Shown piece by piece: positions 33,212 through 41,481 of a stretch of 64,000 nt of DNA. Where the stretch lies: the NCBI GenBank assembly GCA_963850095.1, contig CAWKJX010000014.1, positions 310,001 through 374,000 of the forward strand, in the 5' to 3' direction. Every line of letters starts with the position of its first letter. Position 1 is the first letter of the stretch. The DNA comes from Bog-473 sp963850095 (GTDB lineage: Bacteria; Actinomycetota; Acidimicrobiia; Acidimicrobiales; RAAP-2). Under the pieces are notes generated by a model, which was given only the letters and a program-made list of their open reading frames with translations, was not told the DNA's origin and made no database searches. The position numbers and the translations under genes were made by a program.

Positions 33212-34576
33212 ATGCCCTTCGCCACCATCAACCCCGCTACCGGCAAGACCGAGAAGGTGTTCCCGACCCTCACGCCCGAGGAGGTGGATGCGAAGCTCGA
33301 CCGGGCCGTGGCCGCCTTCGCCGACTACCGGACCACGACCTACGCCGAGCGGGCGCGGCACCTGATCACCGCGGCCGAGCTGCTCGAGGGCGAGGTGCCC
33401 GACGTGGCGCGCATCCTGACCATCGAGATGGGCAAGACGTTCGCCGCCGCCAAGGCCGAGGTGTCCAAGTGCGCCGCCGGGCTGCGCTGGTTCGCCGACA
33501 ACGGCGAGCGGCTCCTGGCCGACGAGCCGATCGCCACCTCAGCCTCGAAGTCGTACATCCACTACCAGCCCATCGGCGTGGTGTTGGCCGTCATGCCGTG
33601 GAACTTCCCCTTCTGGCAGGTCATCCGCTTCGCCGCCCCCGCCCTCATGGTGGGCAACTGCGGGCTGTTGAAGCACGCGTCGAACGTGCCCCAGACGGCG
33701 GCGGCCCTCGAGGACCTGTTCCGCCGGGCCGGCCTGCCCGAGGGCGTGTTCACCAACCTCTACGTGGAGTCGAAGGACGTGGCGGCGATCATCGAGGACC
33801 CGCGGGTGGCCGCGGTGACGTTGACCGGCAGCGAGCGCGCCGGCATGTCGGTGGCCGCCGCGGCGGGGCACGCGCTCAAGAAGAGCGTGCTCGAGCTCGG
33901 CGGCTCCGACCCCTTCATTGTGCTGGCCTCGGCCGACCTCGATGCGGCCGTGCGCACCGCCGTCACCGCCCGCGTGCAGAACAACGGCCAGTCGTGCATC
34001 GCGGCCAAGCGCTTCATTGTGGTCGACGAGGTGGCCGACGCCTTCCTGGCCAAGTTCACCGAGTCCATGGACGCGCTGGTCGTGGGCGATCCCTTCGACC
34101 CGGCCACCGAGATCGGCCCCATCGTCACCGAGGCCCAGCGCGACGAGCTGGTCGGCCAGGTGGAGGCGGCGCGCGCCCAAGGGGCGACGGTGCACGCCGG
34201 CGCCAAGGTGCCCGACGGCGACGGCTGGTACTTCGCCCCCACCGTGCTCTCGGGCGTGACCATGGACATGCCGGTGGCCCAGGAGGAGATCTTCGGCCCC
34301 GTGGCCATGGTGCTGCGGGTGCCCGACCTCGACAGCGCGCTCGACGCGGCCAACGCCACCACTTTCGGGCTGGGCTCGAGCGTGTGGACGTCGGACCGGG
34401 ACGAGGTGCAGCGCTGCATCGAGGGCGTCGAGGCCGGGGCCGTTTTCGTCAACGCCATGGTGGCGTCCATGCCCGAGCTGCCCTTCGGCGGCATCAAGCG
34501 GTCCGGCTTCGGCCGCGAGCTCTCAGAGGTGGGCCTGAAGGAGTTCGCCAACGTGAAGACGGTGTACGTGGCGTGA
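33212..34576 (+). CDS. Aldehyde dehydrogenase (succinate-semialdehyde dehydrogenase type)
   Basis: 454 residues, GabD-like length and pattern: INPATGKTEKVFP at the start, PWNFPFWQVIRFAAPALMVGN, catalytic Glu 228 in LELGGSDPF, catalytic Cys 262 in NNGQSCIAAKRF, and EEIFGPVAMV. It oxidises an aldehyde, most likely succinate semialdehyde, to the acid with NAD(P). ATG 33212 has TAGGTT 6 nt upstream, so it may have its own leaderless promoter. With the gamma-glutamyl synthetase and hydrolase upstream it would complete a putrescine-GABA-succinate route, though an aminotransferase is not in the window. Confidence 0.9.
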   Translation: MPFATINPATGKTEKVFPTLTPEEVDAKLDRAVAAFADYRTTTYAERARHLITAAELLEGEVPDVARILTIEMGKTFAAAKAEVSKCAAGLRWFADNGERLLADEPIATSASKSYIHYQPIGVVLAVMPWNFPFWQVIRFAAPALMVGNCGLLKHASNVPQTAAALEDLFRRAGLPEGVFTNLYVESKDVAAIIEDPRVAAVTLTGSERAGMSVAAAAGHALKKSVLELGGSDPFIVLASADLDAAVRTAVTARVQNNGQSCIAAKRFIVVDEVADAFLAKFTESMDALVVGDPFDPATEIGPIVTEAQRDELVGQVEAARAQGATVHAGAKVPDGDGWYFAPTVLSGVTMDMPVAQEEIFGPVAMVLRVPDLDSALDAANATTFGLGSSVWTSDRDEVQRCIEGVEAGAVFVNAMVASMPELPFGGIKRSGFGRELSEVGLKEFANVKTVYVA

Positions 34577-34619
34577 CGGTCCAGCTTCGCCGCACCTGCC
34601 CGGGCCGTGACGTAGCCCG

Positions 34620-35777
34620 GTGCTCACCTACCTGGACCATGCCGCCACCGTGCCGCTGCGGCCCGAGGTCGCCGCGGCAATGGCCGAGGTGCACGCCGAG
34701 CTGCTCGGCAACCCCACGGGGAGCCATCCGCCCGCCCAGCGGGCACGCCGCCTGCTCGAGGAGGCCCGCGACGAGGTGGCCGCCTTCCTCGGCCGCGACC
34801 CGGGCCAGGTGGTGTTCACTTCCGGTGGCACCGAGTCGGCCAACCTGGCCGTCCTGGGCACGGTCGACGCCGCGCTGAGCGAGCGCGGCGAAGCGGTCGT
34901 GCTGTCCTCGGCGGTGGAGCATCCGGCGGTGCGCCAGTCGTGCCGGGCGGCGGCGCGCCTCGGGGCCGACGCCCGGGAGCTGCCCGTCGACCGGGCCGGC
35001 GTGCTCGACCTCGACGCGCTGGCGCGGACGCTGTCGTCTCGCGTGGCCCTGGTGGCGATCATGGCAGCCAACAACGAGACCGGCGTGGTGCAGCCGGTGG
35101 CCGACGTCGTGGCCGCCGTGCGCCGCCGCGCCGCGCACGCGGCCGTCTTCAGCGACGCGGTGCAAGCCGCCCCCTTCCTCGACGTGGCCCAGGTCACGGC
35201 GGGCGCCGACCTGGTCTCGCTGAGCGCGCACAAGGTCGGCGGCCCGGTCGGCGTGGGTGCGCTCGCCGTCCACCCCGGCGTGGCGCTGACCCCGCGCCAG
35301 CACGGTGGGGGACAGGAGCGCGAGCGGCGCAGCGGGACCCAGGACGTGGCGGGGGCCGTCGGGCTGGCGACCTCCTTGCGCCTCACCGCAGACGAGCGGG
35401 CGGCCACGGCCGGGCGGGTCGAGGGACTGCGGGACCGGCTGGCGGCCGGTCTGCTCGACGCACTGCCCGAGGCGCACCGCACGGTGCCGGCGGGTGTGGC
35501 CGTGCTGGCGGGCCACCTGCACCTGTGCCTGCCGGGCCTCGAGCGCGAGGAGCTCTTGGTGGCGCTGGGCGCCGAGGGAGTGTGCGTCTCGGGAGGCTCC
35601 TCGTGTGCCAGTGGGGCGCTCGAGCCCAGTCACGTGCTGGCCGCCATGGGGGTTCCGGCCGACCTGGCCGAGGGGGCAATCCGCTTCTCCCTCGGCTCGC
35701 GCACCTCCGAGGCGGACGTGGACCGGGCGCTGTCCGTGGTGCCGGCGGCCGTGGCCTCGCTCCGTATCCGCGCCTGA
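34620..35777 (+). CDS. Cysteine desulfurase (NifS/IscS family)
   Basis: 385 residues. Start LTYLDHAATVPLRPEV; PLP Lys 205 in SLSAHKVGGP; catalytic Cys 329 in the flexible loop GGSSCASGAL. It draws sulfur from cysteine and passes persulfide to partners. The following gene is mnmA, which needs exactly this sulfur for tRNA 2-thiouridine, so this copy most likely serves tRNA thiolation. GTG 34620 was chosen because similarity begins directly at it. Confidence 0.93.
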   Translation: MLTYLDHAATVPLRPEVAAAMAEVHAELLGNPTGSHPPAQRARRLLEEARDEVAAFLGRDPGQVVFTSGGTESANLAVLGTVDAALSERGEAVVLSSAVEHPAVRQSCRAAARLGADARELPVDRAGVLDLDALARTLSSRVALVAIMAANNETGVVQPVADVVAAVRRRAAHAAVFSDAVQAAPFLDVAQVTAGADLVSLSAHKVGGPVGVGALAVHPGVALTPRQHGGGQERERRSGTQDVAGAVGLATSLRLTADERAATAGRVEGLRDRLAAGLLDALPEAHRTVPAGVAVLAGHLHLCLPGLEREELLVALGAEGVCVSGGSSCASGALEPSHVLAAMGVPADLAEGAIRFSLGSRTSEADVDRALSVVPAAVASLRIRA

Positions 35778-35801
35778 GCAGCCCGGTGGCACACTGTGCC
35801 C

Positions 35802-36893
35802 ATGCGTGTGCTGGTGGCCATGTCGGGCGGCGTCGACTCGTCCGTCGCCGCCGCGCTCCTGGTCGAGCAGGGTCACGAGGTGGTCGGCGCCACTCTCAAG
35901 CTCTGGGGCGGCGAGTCCGATTCGGGGTGCTGCTCCGTGGCCGACGTCGAGGACGCCCGCCGGGTGGCCCAGCAACTCGGCATCGACCACCACGTCTTCA
36001 ACCTGACCGAGGATTTCGACCGGCACGTGGTGGCGCCCTATGTCAGCGAGCACGGCCGGGGGCGCACGCCCAACCCGTGTATCGAGTGCAACCGGACCAT
36101 GAAGTTCGACCGCCTGCTCGAGCGGGCGGCGCGGCTGCGCTTCGACCGGTTGGCGACCGGCCACCACGCCCGGGTGACCGCTGAGCGCGTCTACCGCCTG
36201 CGCCGGGGTGCCGACCCGGCCAAGGACCAGTCCTACGTGCTCTCCATGCTGGGCCAGGACGCGCTGGCCCGTGTCGTCTTCCCGGTGGGAGAGCTGACCA
36301 AGGACGAGGTGCGGGCCCGGGCCCGGCGGCTCGGGCTGCGCACCGCGGCCAAGCCCGACAGCCAGGACGTGTGCTTCATCGGGAGTGCCGAAGGGCGCCA
36401 GGGGTTCCTGGCCCCGCGGCTGGCGCTGCATGCCGGGGTGGTGGTCGACACCGAGGGCCGTCCCGCCGGGTCGGTGGAGGCGGTGGAGCTGGTGACGGTG
36501 GGGCAGCGGCGCGGCATGGGGCACGGCAGCGACGGCCGGCGCCGCTATGTGACCGCGGTGGACGTGGCGGCGCGCCGGGTGACAGTGGGCAGTGCGGCGG
36601 AGGTGCTGCGCTCGACCGTGCGGCTGGCCGGCCCTTCTCTGACCTGGGTGGACCGTCCGCTGGCGGTGGGCGCGCGGGCGATGGCCCAGGTGAGCGCCCA
36701 CGGCCGGCCGGTCCCCTGCACGCTGGAGGACGGCGGCGAAGACCCGGGCACGGACGTCGCCGCCGCAGACGGGCCGGCAGGCCTGGTGCTGCGTTTCGAC
36801 GAACCGCAGCGACCGGTGGCACCGGGCCAGACGGTGGCCCTCTACGACGCGCTCGAGCCCGACGCCGTGGTCGGCGCCGGCATCGCCGCCTGA
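35802..36893 (+). CDS. mnmA: tRNA-specific 2-thiouridylase
   Basis: 363 residues. PP-loop VAMSGGVDSSVAAALL, catalytic Cys 93 in NPCIECN and Cys 191 in SQDVCFIG, and VTVGQRRGMG. It installs sulfur at U34 of Lys, Glu and Gln tRNAs using ATP and sulfur delivered from the desulfurase encoded directly upstream. ATG 35802 begins at the conserved MRVLVAMSGG; a GTG two codons earlier is possible. The C-terminal beta domain is complete. ligA follows after 2 bp. Confidence 0.95.
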   Translation: MRVLVAMSGGVDSSVAAALLVEQGHEVVGATLKLWGGESDSGCCSVADVEDARRVAQQLGIDHHVFNLTEDFDRHVVAPYVSEHGRGRTPNPCIECNRTMKFDRLLERAARLRFDRLATGHHARVTAERVYRLRRGADPAKDQSYVLSMLGQDALARVVFPVGELTKDEVRARARRLGLRTAAKPDSQDVCFIGSAEGRQGFLAPRLALHAGVVVDTEGRPAGSVEAVELVTVGQRRGMGHGSDGRRRYVTAVDVAARRVTVGSAAEVLRSTVRLAGPSLTWVDRPLAVGARAMAQVSAHGRPVPCTLEDGGEDPGTDVAAADGPAGLVLRFDEPQRPVAPGQTVALYDALEPDAVVGAGIAA

Positions 36894-36895
36894 GC

Positions 36896-39019
36896 GTGGC
36901 CGGCCGCGCGGCTCAGGACCCGCCGCTGGCGGCGCCGGCGGCGGAGCGCGCCGCCGAGCTGCGCGCCCTGATCGGCCGGGCCAACGAGCTCTACCACGTG
37001 CTCGACTCGCCCGAGATCCCCGACGCCGAGTACGACCTCCTTGTCCTCGAGCTGCGCCAGCTGGAGGCGGAGCACCCGTCGCTGGCCACGCCGGACTCGC
37101 CGACGCACACCGTGGGCGCAGCGCCGTCGGGCCTCTTCCAAGAGGTCCGGCACCGCGTCCCGATGATGAGCCTCGACAACGCGTTCGACGAGGACGAGCT
37201 GCGGGCCTGGGGCGAGCGGTTGCGCCGGGCCGAGCCGAGCCTCGACCTCGACACGCTCGCCTTCTCGAGCGAGCCCAAGGTCGACGGCGTCGCCATGTCG
37301 CTCACCTACGAGCGCGGCCGGTTCGTCCAGGCGGCCACGAGGGGCGACGGCGTGACGGGGGAGGACGTGACGGCGAACGTGGCCACGGTCGCCGACGTGC
37401 CCAGGACGCTGGCCAAGGCCGGCGGCCCCTACCCCGACCTGCTCGAGGTCCGCGGCGAAATCTACATGCCGGTGGCCGAGTTCGAGGCCATGAACAAGCG
37501 CCAGGCCGACGCCGGCGAGCGCCTCTTCGTCAACCCGCGCAACTCAGCCGCCGGCGCGCTGCGCCAGAAGGACCCGAACGTGACGGCCCAGCGGCCGCTC
37601 CACTTCTGGGCCTACCAGGTGGGCGTCGTCGAGGGCGCCCCCCGGGGCAGCGCCTGGCCGGCCACGACGCAGAGCGCCACGCTGGCCCAGCTGAGGAAGG
37701 CCGGCCTCCCCGTCAGCCCCGACGCCCGCCTGGTCGAGGGCATGGCCGCCGTCGTGGCGCGCTGCCGCGAGCTCGAGGCGGGGCGGCACGCCCTGGCCTA
37801 CGAAATCGACGGCGTGGTCACCAAGGTGGACGACCTGGCGCTGCACCGGGTTCTCGGGGCCACCTCGCGGGCGCCCCGCTGGGCCATCGCCTTCAAATTC
37901 CCGCCGGAGGAGCGCACGACGCGGCTGCTCGACATCATGGTCTCGATCGGCCGCACGGGCCGGGCCACCCCCTTCGCCCGCCTCGAGCCGGTCTTCGTGG
38001 GGGGTTCGACGGTCGGCGTGGCCACGCTGCACAACGAGGACCAGGTGGCGGCCAAGGACGTGCGCCCCGGCGACCTGGTCGTCGTGCGCAAAGCGGGTGA
38101 CGTGATTCCCGAGGTGGTCGGGCCGGTCAAGAGCGGCCCGGGCGTGCCCACACGACGCAAGGGCAAGTGGAAGTTCCCGACGGCGTGCCCGGCCTGCGGC
38201 CAGCCGCTGGTGCGCCTGCCCGGCGAGAGCGACACCTACTGCACCAACATCGACTGCCCGGCCCAGCGCGTGCAGCGCATTTCGCACTACGCCTCCCGTT
38301 CGGCCATGGACATAGAAGGTCTGGGCGAGGAACGCGTGTTCCAGCTCGTCGGAGCGGGGCTGGTCGACGACGCCGCCGATCTCTACGACCTGCGCGTGGA
38401 GCAGCTGGTGGCGCTGGAGCGCTTCGGCGAGTTGTCGGCGCGCAATCTGGTGGCGGCCATCGAGGCGTCCAAGTCCCAGCCGCTGAGCCGCCTGCTGGTG
38501 GCGCTCGGCATCCGCCACGTCGGTCCCACCGGGGCGCGGGCGGTGGCGCGCGCCTTCGGCACGCTCGAGGCCATTGAGGCCGCCGGCGCCGAGGAGCTGG
38601 CGGCGGTGGACGGGGTGGGCGGCGTCATCGCGGCCAGCCTGTCCGAGTTCCTCTCGGCCGAGGTCAACGAGGGTGTGATCGGGCGGCTGCGCGCGGCCGG
38701 GGTCGGCACGACGGAGCCGGGGACCGCCGGATCGGAGCCCGGCGGGGCCGGGGCGGCGGCCGGACCGGAGCAGACGCTCGACGGCAGGACGGTGGTGGTC
38801 ACCGGGGCGGTGCCGGGCTACACCCGCGAGGGCGCGGAAGAGGCCATCATGGCGCGCGGTGGGAAATCACCGGGAAGCGTGTCCAAGAAGACGTTCGTGC
38901 TCGTCGTCGGCGACGCGCCCGGCGCGAGCAAGCTCAAGAAGGCCGAGGAACTGGGCGTCCCCACCGTCGAGGCGGGACTCTTCGAGACGCTGCTCGAGAC
39001 GGGTGAACTGCCGGGTTGA
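36896..39019 (+). CDS. ligA: NAD-dependent DNA ligase
   Basis: 707 residues, all domains present: Ia domain with NELYHVLDSPEIPDAEYD, adenylation domain with nucleophile Lys 128 in SSEPKVDGVAMS, OB fold, Cys4 zinc finger CPACGQPL to YCTNIDCPAQ, helix-hairpin-helix region and C-terminal BRCT (LDGRTVVVTGAVPGY). It seals nicks in replication and repair. GTG 36896 lies 2 bp after mnmA stop, consistent with an operon. Frame uninterrupted. Confidence 0.97.
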   Translation: MAGRAAQDPPLAAPAAERAAELRALIGRANELYHVLDSPEIPDAEYDLLVLELRQLEAEHPSLATPDSPTHTVGAAPSGLFQEVRHRVPMMSLDNAFDEDELRAWGERLRRAEPSLDLDTLAFSSEPKVDGVAMSLTYERGRFVQAATRGDGVTGEDVTANVATVADVPRTLAKAGGPYPDLLEVRGEIYMPVAEFEAMNKRQADAGERLFVNPRNSAAGALRQKDPNVTAQRPLHFWAYQVGVVEGAPRGSAWPATTQSATLAQLRKAGLPVSPDARLVEGMAAVVARCRELEAGRHALAYEIDGVVTKVDDLALHRVLGATSRAPRWAIAFKFPPEERTTRLLDIMVSIGRTGRATPFARLEPVFVGGSTVGVATLHNEDQVAAKDVRPGDLVVVRKAGDVIPEVVGPVKSGPGVPTRRKGKWKFPTACPACGQPLVRLPGESDTYCTNIDCPAQRVQRISHYASRSAMDIEGLGEERVFQLVGAGLVDDAADLYDLRVEQLVALERFGELSARNLVAAIEASKSQPLSRLLVALGIRHVGPTGARAVARAFGTLEAIEAAGAEELAAVDGVGGVIAASLSEFLSAEVNEGVIGRLRAAGVGTTEPGTAGSEPGGAGAAAGPEQTLDGRTVVVTGAVPGYTREGAEEAIMARGGKSPGSVSKKTFVLVVGDAPGASKLKKAEELGVPTVEAGLFETLLETGELPG

Positions 39020-39112
39020 ACCCCCGGCGCAGGTGCGCCGCCGAACCGGGCAGCAGGTGAGAAGGCGTCCACCGGCGATGCGTGCGGGAAAAGTAGCGTA
39101 GGGACTGCCCCG

Positions 39113-41119
39113 ATGCCCCTGATCTCAGATTCCATCGGCCGGGTCCTAGGGAAGCGGTACCGGCTGCTCTCCGCTCTGGGCACCGGCGCTTCGGCTCACG
39201 TCTTCCTGGCCGAGGACGTGTCGCTGCAGCGCCACGTCGCGGTCAAGGTGCTCCAGCCCGGGCTGGCCACCGACGAGTCGTTCCTCAAGCGCTTCCGGGC
39301 CGAGGCGCGCTCGGTCGCCTCCCTGAACCACCCGCACGTGTTGCGCGTCTTCGACTGGGGTGACGACGCGGACGGGCCGTATCTGGTGTTGGAGTATCTC
39401 GGTGGGGGCTCGCTGCGCGACCTGCTGGACCGGGGCGACCACCTGACGCACTCGCAGGCGGCCTCGCTCGGGACCGAGGTGGCCCAGGGGCTGGCCTACG
39501 CGCACGCCCGGGGGCTGGTCCACCGCGATATCAAGCCGGCCAACCTGTTGTTCGACGAAGAGGGCCGGGTGCGGGTGGCCGACTTCGGCGTGGCCCGGGC
39601 CCTGGCCGAGGCGGCCTGGACCGAGCCGGCCGGGGCCATGGTGGGGACGGCCCGGTACATCTCGCCCGAGGCTGCCGCGGGGAAGCCGGTGGACGGTCGG
39701 GCCGACGTCTACTCACTGGCGCTCGTCTTGTACGAGGCGGTGACCGGGACGGTGCCCTTCGTCACCGACACGACCATGGGGACGCTGGCGGCGCGCATAG
39801 GGCAACCGCTGCCGCACGACCCCGCCCTCGGGCCCCTCGACGACGTGCTGGCCCGGGCGGCGGCACCCGAGGTCGGGGCGCGCCTGGACGCGGCCGGGCT
39901 GGCGGCGCGGTTGGGAGCGCTGGCCGCCGCGTTGCCGACGCCGGCGCCGCTGCCGCTGATCGTCCCGCACCTCGAGGACTCGGCGCCCATTGCCGGGTTC
40001 CGGGCCCCCGGGGTGTCGGAACTGACGGAGGACCCGGGCGGCCAGGGCCAGACGGCCGTCGCCATGGGGACGGCCAGCGCCGCCGCGGCTCCGGTCGGCA
40101 CCAAGGCCGGGCCCGGCCAGATCTTCGACGCCGAGCCCAACGGGGCGGGGACGACCACGGCCAGCCGGCCGCTGATCGCCCGCACGTTCAAGCGGGGCGG
40201 CCGTGGGCCCGGACGGCTCCGGACGCGGCGGAACTGGTGGATCGCGGCGGCGGTGGCGGTCGTGGTGCTGATCGCCGGCGGGTTGGCGGCCGCCTTCGCC
40301 ACCAAGGCGTTCACGCCCTCGCACCCGACGCCGGCCCTGGTGGGACTCCCGCTGACCCAGGCCCGGGCCGACGCGACCAAGGTCCACATGTCGCTGCACC
40401 TGGCCAAGCCGGTGAAGTCGATCACGGTCGGGGCGGGGAACGTGGTGCTCCAGAGCCCCAAGTCGGGCGTGTCGCAGAAGGAGGGCTCGACCATCACGGT
40501 GGCGGTGTCGGACGGCCCGCCCAACGTGACCATCCCCTCGCTGACCAACATGACGTGCGCCCAGGCGGCGGCGGCGCTGCTGAACGTGCACATCAAGTCG
40601 GTGTGCGCGCCGGGCGCCTACAACAACAACATCACGGCCGGCGTGCTCGACATTTGGACGATCGGCTCGACGCAGAACCCGACCGCGGCTCCCTATGGCT
40701 CCACCATCACGCTGGTGCCCTCGCTCGGGCACGCGCCGGTGCCCGTGCCGAGCATCCCGAACACGTACACGTTCGCCCAGGCCCAGGCGGCGCTGCAGGC
40801 GGTGGGGCTGACGGCGACGCAGGCCAACACCTCCTCGACGACCGTGGCCCAGGGCGACGTGATCTCGACGACGCCGGCCAGCGGTGCCTCGGCACCCTTC
40901 GGCTCGGCGGTGACCGTGACGGTGTCGACCGGTCCACCGACGACCACCATCCCCAACGTCATCGGTGACACGGTGTCGCAGGCCACCACGGCCATAGAGA
41001 ACCAGGGCCTGACCGCGTCGGGCGTGCAGGGCAACCCGAACGGCACCGTGGTGGGCACCCAGCCGTCGGTCGGCTCGACCGTGGACACCGGCTCCGCGGT
41101 GGAGCTCTTCGCGCACTGA
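39113..41119 (+). CDS. PASTA-domain serine/threonine protein kinase (PknB-like)
   Basis: 668 residues. Cytoplasmic kinase domain: Gly loop LGTGASAHVF, Lys 45 in VAVKVL, HRD at 137-139 (HRDIKPANLL), DFG at 157-159. A linker of about 100 residues precedes one membrane segment (375-397), then four extracellular PASTA repeats, starting near 404, 468, 538 and 606. The kinase domain is on the short side, with a compact C-lobe. PASTA domains sense peptidoglycan fragments. The usual PknB neighbours (FtsW, PBP, FHA, phosphatase) are absent; it sits after ligA and before a small Cys/His-rich protein, so it may be a second, specialised kinase. Confidence 0.93.
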   Translation: MPLISDSIGRVLGKRYRLLSALGTGASAHVFLAEDVSLQRHVAVKVLQPGLATDESFLKRFRAEARSVASLNHPHVLRVFDWGDDADGPYLVLEYLGGGSLRDLLDRGDHLTHSQAASLGTEVAQGLAYAHARGLVHRDIKPANLLFDEEGRVRVADFGVARALAEAAWTEPAGAMVGTARYISPEAAAGKPVDGRADVYSLALVLYEAVTGTVPFVTDTTMGTLAARIGQPLPHDPALGPLDDVLARAAAPEVGARLDAAGLAARLGALAAALPTPAPLPLIVPHLEDSAPIAGFRAPGVSELTEDPGGQGQTAVAMGTASAAAAPVGTKAGPGQIFDAEPNGAGTTTASRPLIARTFKRGGRGPGRLRTRRNWWIAAAVAVVVLIAGGLAAAFATKAFTPSHPTPALVGLPLTQARADATKVHMSLHLAKPVKSITVGAGNVVLQSPKSGVSQKEGSTITVAVSDGPPNVTIPSLTNMTCAQAAAALLNVHIKSVCAPGAYNNNITAGVLDIWTIGSTQNPTAAPYGSTITLVPSLGHAPVPVPSIPNTYTFAQAQAALQAVGLTATQANTSSTTVAQGDVISTTPASGASAPFGSAVTVTVSTGPPTTTIPNVIGDTVSQATTAIENQGLTASGVQGNPNGTVVGTQPSVGSTVDTGSAVELFAH

Positions 41120-41130
41120 CCCACCGCTCC

Positions 41131-41445
41131 ATGGCGCTCCCCTTCGACCCGGCCTGCGACCTCTGCGAGGCGGCGCGCCTGTCGGAGTGGCATCACGAGG
41201 ACGACGTCTGCTGGGTGGCCGACTGCGAGGTGTGCGGCGTGCCCATGGTGGTGTGGAAGCACCATGGGCCGGTGCCGCCCGACGACGCGGTCGAGCACAT
41301 GCTGGTCGAGCTGAGCCGGGTGGCCGACGCCCATTTCGGCGCCGGCGAGTGGTCGGTCGACCGCGTGATGCGCCAGATCCCCAACCACTTCCATGCCCAC
41401 GGCCGCGACCCCAACTGGTGGTACCGGCTGCGCGGTTTGCGCTGA
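41131..41445 (+). CDS. Conserved Cys/His-rich small protein, function unknown
   Basis: 104 residues. Two CxxC units (ACDLCEAARLSEWHHEDD and DCEVCGVPMVVWKHHG), more His (HH twice, NHFHAHGRD) and aromatic residues at the C-terminus suggest a metal-binding fold; a distant relation to HIT proteins is possible because of the H-x-H pattern, but I cannot confirm it. It starts 11 bp after the PASTA kinase stop and is probably co-transcribed, so it is a candidate kinase partner or substrate. Confidence 0.7.
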   Translation: MALPFDPACDLCEAARLSEWHHEDDVCWVADCEVCGVPMVVWKHHGPVPPDDAVEHMLVELSRVADAHFGAGEWSVDRVMRQIPNHFHAHGRDPNWWYRLRGLR

Positions 41446-41449
41446 GGTA

Positions 41450-41481
41450 GCCCAATTTGGGCACCGGTAGGGTGTCCCGAC
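41450..41481 (+). promoter_or_regulatory. Palindrome plus leaderless promoter before MFS exporter
   Basis: A perfect palindrome GCCCAA-t-TTGGGC (41450-41462) ends 5 bp before a TAGGGT box (41468-41473), which itself is 8 nt before GTG 41482. No Shine-Dalgarno is present. The palindrome would lie over the spacer between -35 and -10, a classical repressor position; the regulator is not encoded adjacent. Confidence 0.5.
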
